From: Deltaproteobacteria bacterium
GTDB lineage: Bacteria; Desulfobacterota; Desulfuromonadia; Geobacterales; Geobacteraceae
DNA: 52,730 nucleotides
Reading direction: 5' to 3'
Assembly: GCA_021847245.1 (NCBI GenBank)
Contig: JAJZUC010000011.1
Coordinates: forward strand, 1-52,730
The notes beneath the pieces are model-generated. The model saw nothing but the letters and a program-made list of their open reading frames with translations. It ran no database searches and was not told the origin of the DNA. A program made the position numbers and the translations under genes. Positions 17,642 to 24,999 of this stretch are shown here, in pieces. The first letter of the stretch is position 1. Every line of letters starts with the position of its first letter.

Positions 17642-18208
17642 ATGACTTTGGGACAGAAAATAGCCGGAGCGCGAAAGAAAAAAGGGCTCACATTAGAGGG
17701 CTTGGGTGCATTAATCGGCATGTCGAAGAGTCAAGTGTCTTTTATTGAAAACGACAACCTCAAGACGCCGATTGCCCCTGAGAAGCTCATTGAGATCGCC
17801 GAAGCCCTCGATGCTCCCGAAATCCTCATCCACCACTGCGACACCTGCCCCGTGCGTCAGCACATACTGCTGAAGCTTTTCCCCGATCTGAACAACATCC
17901 GCCGGGATCCGGCGATTGTGGTCTCGCGGCTGCGCAAGGAGATGATGGAGGCGGCCGACGCTGCCGAGCGGCTGGCGGAGCGCTATTCGGACGCCAATTT
18001 CCGCAGCCGGCCCGATTATCTGGAGACGTTCGAGCGCGAAATGGAGCAGATCATCGACGTGAAGCGCGGGATCGAGATCCTGGAGTTCGAACTGATCCTC
18101 TCCGGCCTGCATAGCCGGGAGGATATCGACCGGGTGTATGAGAGGCCGCAGCGCAAATGCGAGCAGCACGGGCATCATCTGCCGGAGACAACGGGAACGG
18201 AGGGGTGA
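17642..18208 (+). CDS. XRE-family regulator with C-terminal helical extension (Cro position)
   Basis: 188 residues. The N-terminal 60 residues are an XRE helix-turn-helix (LGQKIAGARKKKGLTLEGLGALIGMSKSQVSFIEN). The rest is a helical region including a HCDTCPVRQ segment, conserved-looking but unidentified. Ribosome site GAGGT before ATG. As the first gene of the rightward early operon, divergent from the CI-like repressor, it occupies the Cro position, though it is much longer than Cro and could be an activator. Confidence 0.8.
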   Translation: MTLGQKIAGARKKKGLTLEGLGALIGMSKSQVSFIENDNLKTPIAPEKLIEIAEALDAPEILIHHCDTCPVRQHILLKLFPDLNNIRRDPAIVVSRLRKEMMEAADAAERLAERYSDANFRSRPDYLETFEREMEQIIDVKRGIEILEFELILSGLHSREDIDRVYERPQRKCEQHGHHLPETTGTEG

Positions 18209-18211
18209 GGG

Positions 18212-18421
18212 ATGCTGCCAGGGTGCTATCAGGATGCCGAATGGAGGAATACCACAGCAGCAGTGTGCCCGTGCCGAGGCCGAATCGGCATCGGCTTCAG
18301 CGTCGCTTCTGGGGAGGTTGTGCGGTTGGCGCTCGATGCCGATTCGGCACGTCATCTGGTTGAGACGCTTGGCGAGGTTATCTCTGGTGGAACTGCCACT
18401 CTGACAGGTCGCACGGACTGA
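18212..18421 (+). CDS. Small hypothetical phage protein
   Basis: 69 residues, 3 nt after the XRE gene, ribosome site GAGGGGTGAGGG. The C-terminal half (RLALDADSARHLVETLGEVI) looks like a genuine folded segment. Its 3' end overlaps the oppositely oriented gene at 18378-18599 by 44 nt. Function unknown. Confidence 0.55.
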   Translation: MLPGCYQDAEWRNTTAAVCPCRGRIGIGFSVASGEVVRLALDADSARHLVETLGEVISGGTATLTGRTD

Positions 18422-18599
18422 TTACGGTGAGTTGTTGGTCCCAATCCCAGCAGCCGGTTGCGCACATATAGACATCATCGGCGGCGGCATGGGGGGAATG
18501 GTAGGAGCCCAGCATGTCGTCATCCATATAAAGCCCAAACCGGCCGTTTCTGAGATGGATGATTTTGAGGGTTCCATAGCGGGTTTTGTAGGTCCACAT
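18378..18599 (-). CDS. Small hypothetical protein encoded against the early operon
   Basis: 73 residues with a good GGAAGGGAAG ribosome site before the ATG. Sequence MWTYKTRYGTLKIIHLRNGRFGLYMDDD, rich in aromatic residues and acidic patches, looks like a real compact domain; a similar layout is known to me from small phage genes but I cannot name the family. It is the only minus-strand gene within the rightward early region and its transcript would be antisense to the gene at 18212. Confidence 0.55.
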   Translation of the reverse strand: MWTYKTRYGTLKIIHLRNGRFGLYMDDDMLGSYHSPHAAADDVYMCATGCWDWDQQLTVISPCDLSEWQFHQR

Positions 18600-18700
18600 C
18601 TTCCCTTCCTCCTCTGGTGTTTTGGTGACTTCGCACCTCCCCTTATACCAGAGCGGGGAAGGGAATTAAACAATGCAGAGAAAGCACGGAGGGGTGACTC

Positions 18701-18826
18701 ATGGCCGCCAAGCCTGGTCCAGTGAAACGTGAGCATCTGACCGACGCCCAATGGGAGCGGGTGTCGCGGCTCTTTGCGGCAATCGCCCGGGCAAAGAAGC
18801 GCCTGCGGGAAAGGGGGGTGGTGTGA
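18701..18826 (+). CDS. Very small basic phage protein
   Basis: 41 residues, MAAKPGPVKREHLTDAQWER... ending in a basic helix (ARAKKRLRERGVV). Ribosome site GGAGG 8 nt upstream, and its TGA overlaps the GTG start of the next gene (GTGA), which supports translation. Function unknown; possibly DNA binding. Confidence 0.55.
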   Translation: MAAKPGPVKREHLTDAQWERVSRLFAAIARAKKRLRERGVV

Positions 18827-19098
18827 CTACGAAGGGGTTCGTCGAGAAGGTGGAGGCGGTGCTGCAGGAGAAGGAGCGGGAGGCTGCCGAGTGGCTTGTC
18901 CGGCAGCACAACCCGCAGGATGTCCGCGCCGTGGGGCGCTACTTTCGCGGATTATTCAGTGGCGTGCTGTGTATGGTTTTCGCTCTGGCCCCGAACGCTG
19001 CGGCCATGATAGCGGCGAAAATCCTGGTCGATCAGTACGACAAACGGCTGGACGAGCTGATCGACCAGCATTACGCCCGGGTCGGGGTGGCGACGTAG
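18823..19098 (+). CDS. Small protein with one hydrophobic segment
   Basis: 91 residues from a GTG start overlapping the previous stop. An N-terminal charged helix is followed by FRGLFSGVLCMVFALAPNAAAMIAAKILV, a likely transmembrane segment, and an amphipathic tail. Function unknown. Confidence 0.55.
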   Translation: MTTKGFVEKVEAVLQEKEREAAEWLVRQHNPQDVRAVGRYFRGLFSGVLCMVFALAPNAAAMIAAKILVDQYDKRLDELIDQHYARVGVAT

Positions 19099-19175
19099 CT
19101 ATATATTTTTTGCCCAAATTCAAGGGTTTAGAAAACATAGACACAGTTCTATCGGATTCATTGGGAGGGGTCGGC

Positions 19176-19622
19176 ATGGATTTGCGGGAGGCGTTGCACG
19201 ATGTGGTTTTCAATAGCGGGATGAAGCCGAAGGAGCTCTCTGATCGACTCGGCATCTCCTATTCGTACCTGATGAACGCGGTGCACCCCGCGTTTCCGAA
19301 GTTCCAGTTCCAGCTCCGCCACCTGGTGCCGATCACGCGGGAGACGGGGAATTTTACGGCGGTGGACCACATTGAGCTCTGCCTCGGCCGGGTCTGCTTT
19401 CCGATTCCGCGGGTTACCTCGGCCGACGAGGTGCGGGTGGAGCTGATGAAGGCTCTGAGCGATTTCTGGGTGTTGGTTTCCCTGGGGGCCGTGGCCCTCA
19501 AAAACGGCGAGATGGCGCTGGATCATGCGGCCCTGATCCACGGGCAGTGCATTCACCTGGTGCGTCAGCTGCTGGCCTTTTCGGCGGCGGTGAAGGAAGC
19601 GGCGGAAAGGGGGACGAGATGA
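19176..19622 (+). CDS. CII-like phage regulatory protein (CP76 type)
   Basis: 148 residues from ATG 19176, GGGAGGGG 5 nt upstream. MDLREALHDVVFNSGMKPKELSDRLGIS followed by SYLMNAVHP and LRHLVPITRETGNF matches the pattern of the Phage_CP76 regulators, HTH proteins that in P2/coliphage 186-like phages promote the lysogenic choice. A 77-nt gap upstream contains an A+T-rich stretch that could hold a promoter. The in-frame extension upstream lies within other genes and was discarded. Confidence 0.75.
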   Translation: MDLREALHDVVFNSGMKPKELSDRLGISYSYLMNAVHPAFPKFQFQLRHLVPITRETGNFTAVDHIELCLGRVCFPIPRVTSADEVRVELMKALSDFWVLVSLGAVALKNGEMALDHAALIHGQCIHLVRQLLAFSAAVKEAAERGTR

Positions 19623-19810
19623 CGGTCTTTGTGTCGAGGGTGCGGCGGGCATACGTGCGCCGCCGCAACATCAGGGAGATGGCGGCGTTCGTGGTGCTGA
19701 TCGTGCTGATTCTGGCGGCGTATGTGGCGGCCTCTTGGGATGAGTGGCAGGCGGAGCGCATGGATGCGTTGACGAGGGAGCAGCGGGCGGCGGTGGTGGC
19801 CCGCTGGTGA
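19619..19810 (+). CDS. Small single-pass membrane protein
   Basis: 63 residues, ATGA overlap with the CII-like gene. Basic N-terminus (RRAYVRRRN) then MAAFVVLIVLILAAYVAASW, a clear transmembrane helix, and an acidic/basic cytoplasmic tail. Possibly an exclusion or host-takeover peptide; no family recognised. Confidence 0.55.
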   Translation: MTVFVSRVRRAYVRRRNIREMAAFVVLIVLILAAYVAASWDEWQAERMDALTREQRAAVVARW

Positions 19811-19831
19811 GATTGGGCGGCGGAGGTTTCC

Positions 19832-20098
19832 ATGCAGCTTGCGCTCGAATTCGCGGCGGTGGCCGCGCGGCATGACCGGCGGAGCCAGGGGGAGATGCCC
19901 TGCTTCGGTCACCTGGTGGTGGAGGGGAAACGGATCCTGGTGTGGTTCCGGCCGCTGGCGACGTTCCGGACGATGCGGCTGCGCCATGCCGGCGATGCCG
20001 CCGGCGAGGGGCCGAGGCTGGTGGAGGCGGAGCGGGCGCTGGAGGGGGAGCCGGAGAAGCTTCGCGGGCTCCTCACGGGGGAGGTCGTGGTCTTATGA
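19832..20098 (+). CDS. Small hypothetical phage protein
   Basis: 88 residues, GGAGG 5 nt before ATG. Contains FGHLVVEGKRILVWFRPLATFRTMRL, probably a small beta-rich domain. Its TGA overlaps an ATG (ATGA) that opens a 10-codon reading frame ending just before the next gene, which may serve as a coupling peptide. Confidence 0.55.
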   Translation: MQLALEFAAVAARHDRRSQGEMPCFGHLVVEGKRILVWFRPLATFRTMRLRHAGDAAGEGPRLVEAERALEGEPEKLRGLLTGEVVVL

Positions 20099-20129
20099 AT
20101 CGACGGCCGACGGAGCAACGGGGGTAGAG

Positions 20130-20498
20130 ATGGGGCGCTATTCAGGGAAGTTTTCGGCGGTCAGGAAGTTTGCCGGCGAGCCCGAGCCGGCTGTGGTTGT
20201 TGTCGATGGTTATGATTTTGCCCGGGCGGAGCGGTTGATGGCGGATGCCGTGAGTATGCTGACGGCGGAGTATCCGGCGGGGGCTGTGGAGTGGCTGCAG
20301 GCGAACCGTCCTGATGTGCTCAGGATGCTCACGGAGGTCGAGCGGGCCGTCGACGAGGCCCACGAGCGGCGGGACATGCCGGCCTTTGCGGAGGCGGTCG
20401 AGAAGTACGCCCGCTACTACCGGCGGGCATTCCGGATTTACGCGGAGCGCCCGCCGGTGATCGAGACCCAGGGGGATCTGCTCCTGGCTGCGGGGTAG
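20130..20498 (+). CDS. Hypothetical early phage protein
   Basis: 122 residues, GGGGGT ribosome site. Middle and C-terminal parts are helical (WLQANRPDVLRMLTEVERAVDEAHERRD, VEKYARYYRRAFRIY). Lies just before the primase-helicase. Function unknown. Confidence 0.6.
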   Translation: MGRYSGKFSAVRKFAGEPEPAVVVVDGYDFARAERLMADAVSMLTAEYPAGAVEWLQANRPDVLRMLTEVERAVDEAHERRDMPAFAEAVEKYARYYRRAFRIYAERPPVIETQGDLLLAAG

Positions 20499-20592
20499 GC
20501 GAGAGAGACGTAATACCTGCCTCGGGTCAGGCCGATACCCGACCGTAATCATGTAATGGCTGGGAGGGCGTTTGCGATTTGCTGAAGAGCAT

Positions 20593-23109
20593 ATGTCGGA
20601 GGAGCAGCGGGCGGAGATCGCGCGCCGGCTCTTCGTCGTCAAGGAGCACCTGAAGACGAAGGGGGAGCTGCACGGTCTCTGCCCGGCCCATGACGACAGC
20701 AATCCGTCGTTTTCCTACAATTACAAGAAGGACCTCATGTACTGCCAGGTCTGCGAGTTCAAGGGCGACCTGGTTGATCTCTGGTGCTACTCGAAGGGGC
20801 TGAAGCGCGACATGGGCGGCTTCAAGGCGTTCTGCCTGGAGTTCGGCATCGAGGCCCGCTCCGATCGGGTGGCATCTCCCTCCAAGGGCGCAAGGCCTGC
20901 GCCGTCCGATAAACCATCCACGAAAAAAGAGAAGAAGCCTGCCGAGCAGCCGGCAGAAGCGCCGGTGATCCCCTGGGAGGAGTTCGAGGCGCTTCCGCCG
21001 CTCCCCGAGGAATGGGTTGTCCGCCTGGGCAAGGAGCGCGGCTGGACCCGGGAGGGGATCCGCAAGGCGAACCTGCGCCTCTACGTCCACACGGCGGAGC
21101 GGGGGCGCAAGCAGCGGCTGAAGCTCCCCCCGGGCCAGAAGCGGGTGGCGATTCCGGTGCCGGACGACGCGGGGAACTTGCGCAACGTGCGGCTCTATCT
21201 TCCCTGGGACCGGCAGGAGGGTGACGAGAAGATCGTCTCCTGGGGGGCCGGGTACGGGACGGCCCGTCTCCTCCCTCCTCCCTCCGCGTGGGAGCCCGGC
21301 CAGTTGTGGCAGGTGGAGGGGGAACCGGACTGGATCCTTGCCATCTCCCTGGGACTGAACGCGGTGACGAAGACCACCGGCGCCCGGATCTGGAAGGACG
21401 AATGGACGGAGCATTTCCGCGGCCGGGAGGTGGTGAACCTCTACGATGCGGACAAGGTGGGACTTGCCGGCAACGAGCGGGTGGGTGAGGTGCTCGCCCC
21501 GGTGGCGAAGGTGTTCCGCTGGCTGCGGTGGCCGGCGTCGATGTACCAGGATTCGCCGCACCCGAAGGACGATCCGAAGCAGAAGTTCTCCGCGTTCGTC
21601 CTGGAAGAAGGCCGGGATTACCCGGCGAACCATGGCGAGGACCTGACGGACTTCATTGTCCGGCACAAGAAGAACGTGGCGGACCTCAAGGATCTGCTCG
21701 CCTCGGCTGCGACGATCTCCCCGCCGGAGAAGCGGGAACCGGAGTTGGGTCCGCGGCGCTTTTTCGGGGGGAAGAACGGGACGCAGTTCAAACCGGCGCT
21801 GTTGGCGACGGGGATTCTGGAGGATCTGGACATCATCCACGACGCCGAGTCGGGTTTGGTGTACCGCTGGAACGAGCAGCACTGGGAGAAGTACAATCTC
21901 GCCTACGTCCGCCAGCGGGCGCTGCAGATGCTGGAGATGGAGGCCTCGGACGCCCGGGCCTCGGGCGTGGCAAATATGGTGCGGGACCTGGCGACCATGG
22001 AGCGCGGCCGGCGGATGGACGACTCCCTTGAATGGATCTGCCTCAAGAATTGCATCTTCAACCTGGAGACAGGGGATACGCGCTCCCATGCGAAGGAACA
22101 CTATTTCTCGTACATGCTCGGGGTGGAGTTCCACCCGGACGGGGATCCGTGCTGCAACCGGTGGCTGCAGTTTCTCCAAGAGACGATTCAGGACCCGGAA
22201 ACGATCAAGGCGCTGCAGGAGTTCTTCGGCTACTGCCTGACCAACGATGTGCGCTATGAGAAGTGCCTCTTTCTGTTCGGCCCGGGCTCGGACGGCAAGT
22301 CGAAGGTGCTGAACGTGCTGCAGGCGCTACTTGGGGAGCGCAACTGCGCGGCCGTGGGCCTGAAGGACCTGGAGAAGGAGTTCTATCGGGCCTCGCTCCT
22401 GGGGAAGAAGCTGAACGTCTCGGCCGAGTTCGACTCGGGGGCGTTCACCTCGGAGTGGTTCAAGAAGCTCACCTCGGGGGACCTGGTGTCGGCCTCGTTC
22501 AAGCACAAGGACTTCTTCGAGTTCCGCTTTACGGGAAAGATGGTCTTTGCCGCGAACCGCTTTCCGAAGGTGCTCGACAACACGGACGGCTACTGGCGAA
22601 GGCTTCTCCCGATCCGGTTCAAGAAGCAGTTCCTGACCACGGCGGACGGCAAGGACGTGGGGCTGGAGGGGAAGCTCATCTCCGAGCTGGACGGTATCTT
22701 CGCCTGGGCACTGCTGGGGCTGGAACGGCTCATGGAACAGGGGGAGTTCACCTGGTCGAAGGATATGGAAGATACCCTGATGGAGTACAAGACAACCAAC
22801 GATCCGGTGCTTGTCTACTGCAATGAGCGGCTACTGCGTCACGACAGTGACGCCTACCGAGTCGCCAAAGGCGCACTTTACAAGGACTACCTCCAGTTCT
22901 GCCGGGAGGGGGGATTCTCGCCCATGAACCGCATCCACTTCGGGCGGGAGATCAAGCGCTGTCTGCCGGGCCTTGAGTCCGGGAAGACGCTCGCGACCCG
23001 CGAAGAGGCGTTTCTCGGCCTTTCTCTCATCACGAGCGCCGGCGATTCCTCCCCTGCCCCCCTCGCCGGCACGGCCGCTACCAGTGAGTATGGGGGCTTC
23101 GGTGCGTGA
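20593..23109 (+). CDS. P4-type primase-helicase
   Basis: 838 residues from ATG 20593 (a TTG at 20572, 3 nt from GGGAGGG, would add seven). The N-terminal zinc finger has C30, H33, C51 and C54 in a CHC2-primase pattern (GLCPAHDDSNPSFS, YCQVCEFKG). A middle region with an ILAISLGLNAVTKTTG segment and an NLYDADKVG motif is TOPRIM-like. The C-terminal D5/SF3 helicase has Walker A FGPGSDGKS near residue 562, Walker B-like LNVSAEFD and the sensor MVFAANRFP, ending with a winged-helix-like domain. Such proteins start and unwind phage origins, as P4 alpha does. The adjacent iteron array is the obvious target. Confidence 0.88.
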   Translation: MSEEQRAEIARRLFVVKEHLKTKGELHGLCPAHDDSNPSFSYNYKKDLMYCQVCEFKGDLVDLWCYSKGLKRDMGGFKAFCLEFGIEARSDRVASPSKGARPAPSDKPSTKKEKKPAEQPAEAPVIPWEEFEALPPLPEEWVVRLGKERGWTREGIRKANLRLYVHTAERGRKQRLKLPPGQKRVAIPVPDDAGNLRNVRLYLPWDRQEGDEKIVSWGAGYGTARLLPPPSAWEPGQLWQVEGEPDWILAISLGLNAVTKTTGARIWKDEWTEHFRGREVVNLYDADKVGLAGNERVGEVLAPVAKVFRWLRWPASMYQDSPHPKDDPKQKFSAFVLEEGRDYPANHGEDLTDFIVRHKKNVADLKDLLASAATISPPEKREPELGPRRFFGGKNGTQFKPALLATGILEDLDIIHDAESGLVYRWNEQHWEKYNLAYVRQRALQMLEMEASDARASGVANMVRDLATMERGRRMDDSLEWICLKNCIFNLETGDTRSHAKEHYFSYMLGVEFHPDGDPCCNRWLQFLQETIQDPETIKALQEFFGYCLTNDVRYEKCLFLFGPGSDGKSKVLNVLQALLGERNCAAVGLKDLEKEFYRASLLGKKLNVSAEFDSGAFTSEWFKKLTSGDLVSASFKHKDFFEFRFTGKMVFAANRFPKVLDNTDGYWRRLLPIRFKKQFLTTADGKDVGLEGKLISELDGIFAWALLGLERLMEQGEFTWSKDMEDTLMEYKTTNDPVLVYCNERLLRHDSDAYRVAKGALYKDYLQFCREGGFSPMNRIHFGREIKRCLPGLESGKTLATREEAFLGLSLITSAGDSSPAPLAGTAATSEYGGFGA

Positions 23110-23120
23110 GTTTTTGTTAA

Positions 23121-23422
23121 TACCGTGTCGGAGATGTCGGAGATTGTCGGAGATAAAAAACGACATCTCCGACACGGTAAAGCCGCTACCGGCAAGGGTT
23201 TATGGGGTGGTGTCGGAGATGTCGGAGATTGTTTGAACTTATAACGCGCGCGCGAGACGCGCAACGGTATTCAATCAGTAACCAGTTTCACACTTTGCAT
23301 CAACCGAAATACCCGGTTTTATCTCCGACATCTCCGACACGCTCCTAACTATTTATTTTATATATGTGTTTTTTGTCGGAGATAAAAAAATAAATCTCCG
23401 ACAATCTCCGACAATCTCCGAC
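23121..23422. repeat. Iteron array, 12 copies of GTCGGAGAT (candidate phage origin)
   Basis: The 335-nt gap after the primase-helicase has no gene but holds twelve exact copies of the 9-mer GTCGGAGAT. Plus-strand copies start at 23127, 23136, 23146, 23212, 23221 and 23375; inverted copies start at 23165, 23321, 23330, 23394, 23404 and 23414. The outer clusters mirror each other (three direct plus one inverted; one direct plus three inverted) around A-tracts. The first cluster also forms a perfect 19-bp hairpin. An A+T-rich segment (23345-23374) lies between inner copies. P4-family origins use short iterons bound by the primase-helicase, so an origin is the best explanation. Confidence 0.8.
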
Positions 23423-23444
23423 GCAAAAAAGAAAGGGGCGACAG

Positions 23445-23660
23445 GTGGCAAAGCAGGGTGCGGTTTCTGGACAGGATCTCGATGTGCTGACGGCCTTCAT
23501 CGTCAAGGGGCCGTTCGGCCAGGTGTCGATGGCGGAGCTGCACTGCGGCTATGCCGAGTTCTGCGCCGAGCGCGGCGCCCGTGCCCTTGATCCGGAGCTC
23601 TTCGTGGAGCTGCTGGGGCGGCTCACGGCAAAGCTGATGGCCAGTCAGGGGGTGCAGTGA
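23445..23660 (+). CDS. Small hypothetical protein after the iteron array
   Basis: 71 residues from a GTG start with AAGGGG upstream. DVLTAFIVKGPFGQVSMAELHCGYAEFCAERGARALDPELFVELLGRL suggests a compact helical domain with a possible winged-helix character. Its end overlaps the next gene. Position beside the iterons makes a replication or copy-control role possible, but nothing in the sequence proves it. Confidence 0.5.
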   Translation: MAKQGAVSGQDLDVLTAFIVKGPFGQVSMAELHCGYAEFCAERGARALDPELFVELLGRLTAKLMASQGVQ

Positions 23661-24259
23661 TGCGGTTCACGTTTCAGGGGTTCCAGGAGGCACTCGATAC
23701 GGCCACGGCGGAGACGATTCAGGACGTGCGGGCGGCCATCCGCAGCACCATGAACAAGGTGGTGAAGTCGGCGAAGAGCCTCACCTCCGCCGAGATCTAC
23801 AAGGTCTACAACGTGCCGAAGGCGATCCTTGATCAGCGCCTGGAGCTGTTCACGGCCCGAATCAATAACCTGGAGGCGGAGCTGCGGGTCGGGGGCAAGT
23901 CGGTGTCGCTCTCCTATTTCGGTGCCAGGCAGTTCAGAGGGACCCGGGTCATCACCCGGGCTAAGGTGACCACGAGAAAGCGGGCCAGCGAGTTCCAGGG
24001 CGTAGAGGTGGAGGTGTTCCGGGGCAAGCGTACGCAACTGAAGTCGGCCTTCTTCCAGCGCTTCAAGAGCGGGCACCTTGGCATCCTCACCCGCACCGGC
24101 AAGGGCCGCTACCCCGTCCTGGTGAAGAGCGCCGTCTCCATCGCCTCCATGTTCAACCGGGTGGAGATCAACGACGCCATCGTCCGCAAGATCGACGAGG
24201 ACCTGGAGCGGGTGTTCTGGCACGAGCTGGAGTTCTACCTCAACCGGGGGTCGCGGTGA
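23660..24259 (+). CDS. Minor tail protein Z-like protein, outside the tail module
   Basis: 199 residues from ATG 23660. The pattern MRFTFQGFQEALDTATAETIQDVRAAIRSTMNKVVKSAKSLTSAEIYKVYNVPKA..., with a C-terminal segment ending FWHELEFYLNRG, resembles the lambda gpZ / prophage minor tail protein Z family, which helps mature the tail end. That family usually sits beside head-tail joining genes; here it lies 17 kb away, between the origin-like array and the packaging genes. Assignment is by eye and moderate. Confidence 0.55.
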   Translation: MRFTFQGFQEALDTATAETIQDVRAAIRSTMNKVVKSAKSLTSAEIYKVYNVPKAILDQRLELFTARINNLEAELRVGGKSVSLSYFGARQFRGTRVITRAKVTTRKRASEFQGVEVEVFRGKRTQLKSAFFQRFKSGHLGILTRTGKGRYPVLVKSAVSIASMFNRVEINDAIVRKIDEDLERVFWHELEFYLNRGSR

Positions 24260-24312
24260 CCACCACCAGATGTAGGGTCGGGTTTCGGGGCATCACCTCA
24301 AGGGGTAGGGTC

Positions 24313-24385
24313 GATCGCGGGTCCTTCCGGAGGGGGTGCCCCCCCAACGGGCGTGCAAGCGCGCAGACTTCGCGCACGATCCAAG
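24313..24385 (+). other. GC-rich dyad region, possible packaging (cos/pac) site
   Basis: The gene-free stretch before 24421 has GGGTCCTTCCGG, then a GGGGGTGCCCCCC palindrome and a GCGTGCAAGCGCGC dyad, followed by AAGTTTTT. From memory, similar GC-rich blocks precede packaging genes in many lambda-like prophages. The packaging function is an inference. Confidence 0.3.
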
Positions 24386-24420
24386 TTTTTCGAGGTCCGG
24401 AAATTCGGAAAGGAGCGGAA

Positions 24421-24999
24421 ATGAAGCAACTGAACGTACCAGCTGAGTCCATCCCGGCCCGGCTGCTCGCGGGAATGGTCCCGGCACTGCTGGATCACGA
24501 TGCCTGCCTCCGCTGGCTCTTGCAGGAAATCCACGGCGGCCGCTGCGCCTGCCCCGAGTGCGGGCAGGATCTCGAATCCGAGCGGCAGGCCGGCGCCTTC
24601 CGGAGCGAAAAGCGGGTTTGCTGCAAGAGCTGCGGCCGCTGGTTCGATTACCGGACCGGGACGATCCTCTCCGCCACCACCCTCTCCCCCAGGGAGATCA
24701 TCCTCCTCTCCATGCTCCTGGCGGTGGGGACTCCCGTCCGGGAGGTGGCCGAGCGCCTCGACCTGCACGAGACCACCGTCCGTGATTGGCGGGAGCGCCT
24801 CTCCATCCCTGGCTTGCGCGACTCTCATACACACAGGGATCAAAAGGGCGCGCGGCGGGGGGGGGAGGGCTGCTGCTCCGCTGCCGAGACTGTCGTCAAC
24901 GACGATGTTCGGGGAGGCCCCGGGATCGACCAGGCAGGTCAGGGAGAAATCGGCGATGCGGAATTCGTCCAGGGATCGAATGGAGGATGTCATGGGTAA
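24421..24999 (+). CDS. Zinc-ribbon / HTH DNA-binding protein with chimeric C-terminus
   Basis: 192 residues from ATG 24421 (AGGAG 5 nt upstream). Residues about 40-80 form a transposase-type zinc ribbon (CACPECGQDL ... VCCKSCGRWFDYRTGT), followed by a homeodomain-like HTH (TLSPREIILLSMLLAVGTPVREVAERLDLHETTVRDWR). This is the N-terminal part of IS1595/ISXO2-type transposases without a catalytic domain. After residue about 130 the sequence becomes low-complexity (KGARRGGEGCCSAAE) and then reads through a 72-bp inverted copy of a tail gene. The original protein probably ended earlier. Possibly a small-terminase-like or regulatory DNA binder. Confidence 0.6.
   Translation: MKQLNVPAESIPARLLAGMVPALLDHDACLRWLLQEIHGGRCACPECGQDLESERQAGAFRSEKRVCCKSCGRWFDYRTGTILSATTLSPREIILLSMLLAVGTPVREVAERLDLHETTVRDWRERLSIPGLRDSHTHRDQKGARRGGEGCCSAAETVVNDDVRGGPGIDQAGQGEIGDAEFVQGSNGGCHG
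24903..24974 (-). repeat. 72-bp inverted copy of a tail-tip gene segment
   Basis: The reverse complement matches 47422-47493 at 69 of 72 positions. The three differences are all transitions and, in the tail frame, give one silent and two Ile/Val changes (LDEFR-I/V-ADFSLTCL-V/I-DPGASPNI). The copy ends 7 nt before the ribosome site of the sliding-clamp gene. Confidence 0.9.

Noticed and set aside
20095..20127. Ten-codon frame between two early genes as a gene
   Set aside because: Too short to support as a protein; at most it couples translation of its neighbours.
23121..23422. CRISPR array
   Set aside because: Repeats are only 9 bp, occur on both strands and are nearly contiguous, without unique spacers of constant length; no cas genes.
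24903..24974. Template/variable repeat pair of a diversity-generating retroelement
   Set aside because: No reverse transcriptase gene in the window, differences are not adenine-specific, and the matched part is not at the end of a lectin-like fold.
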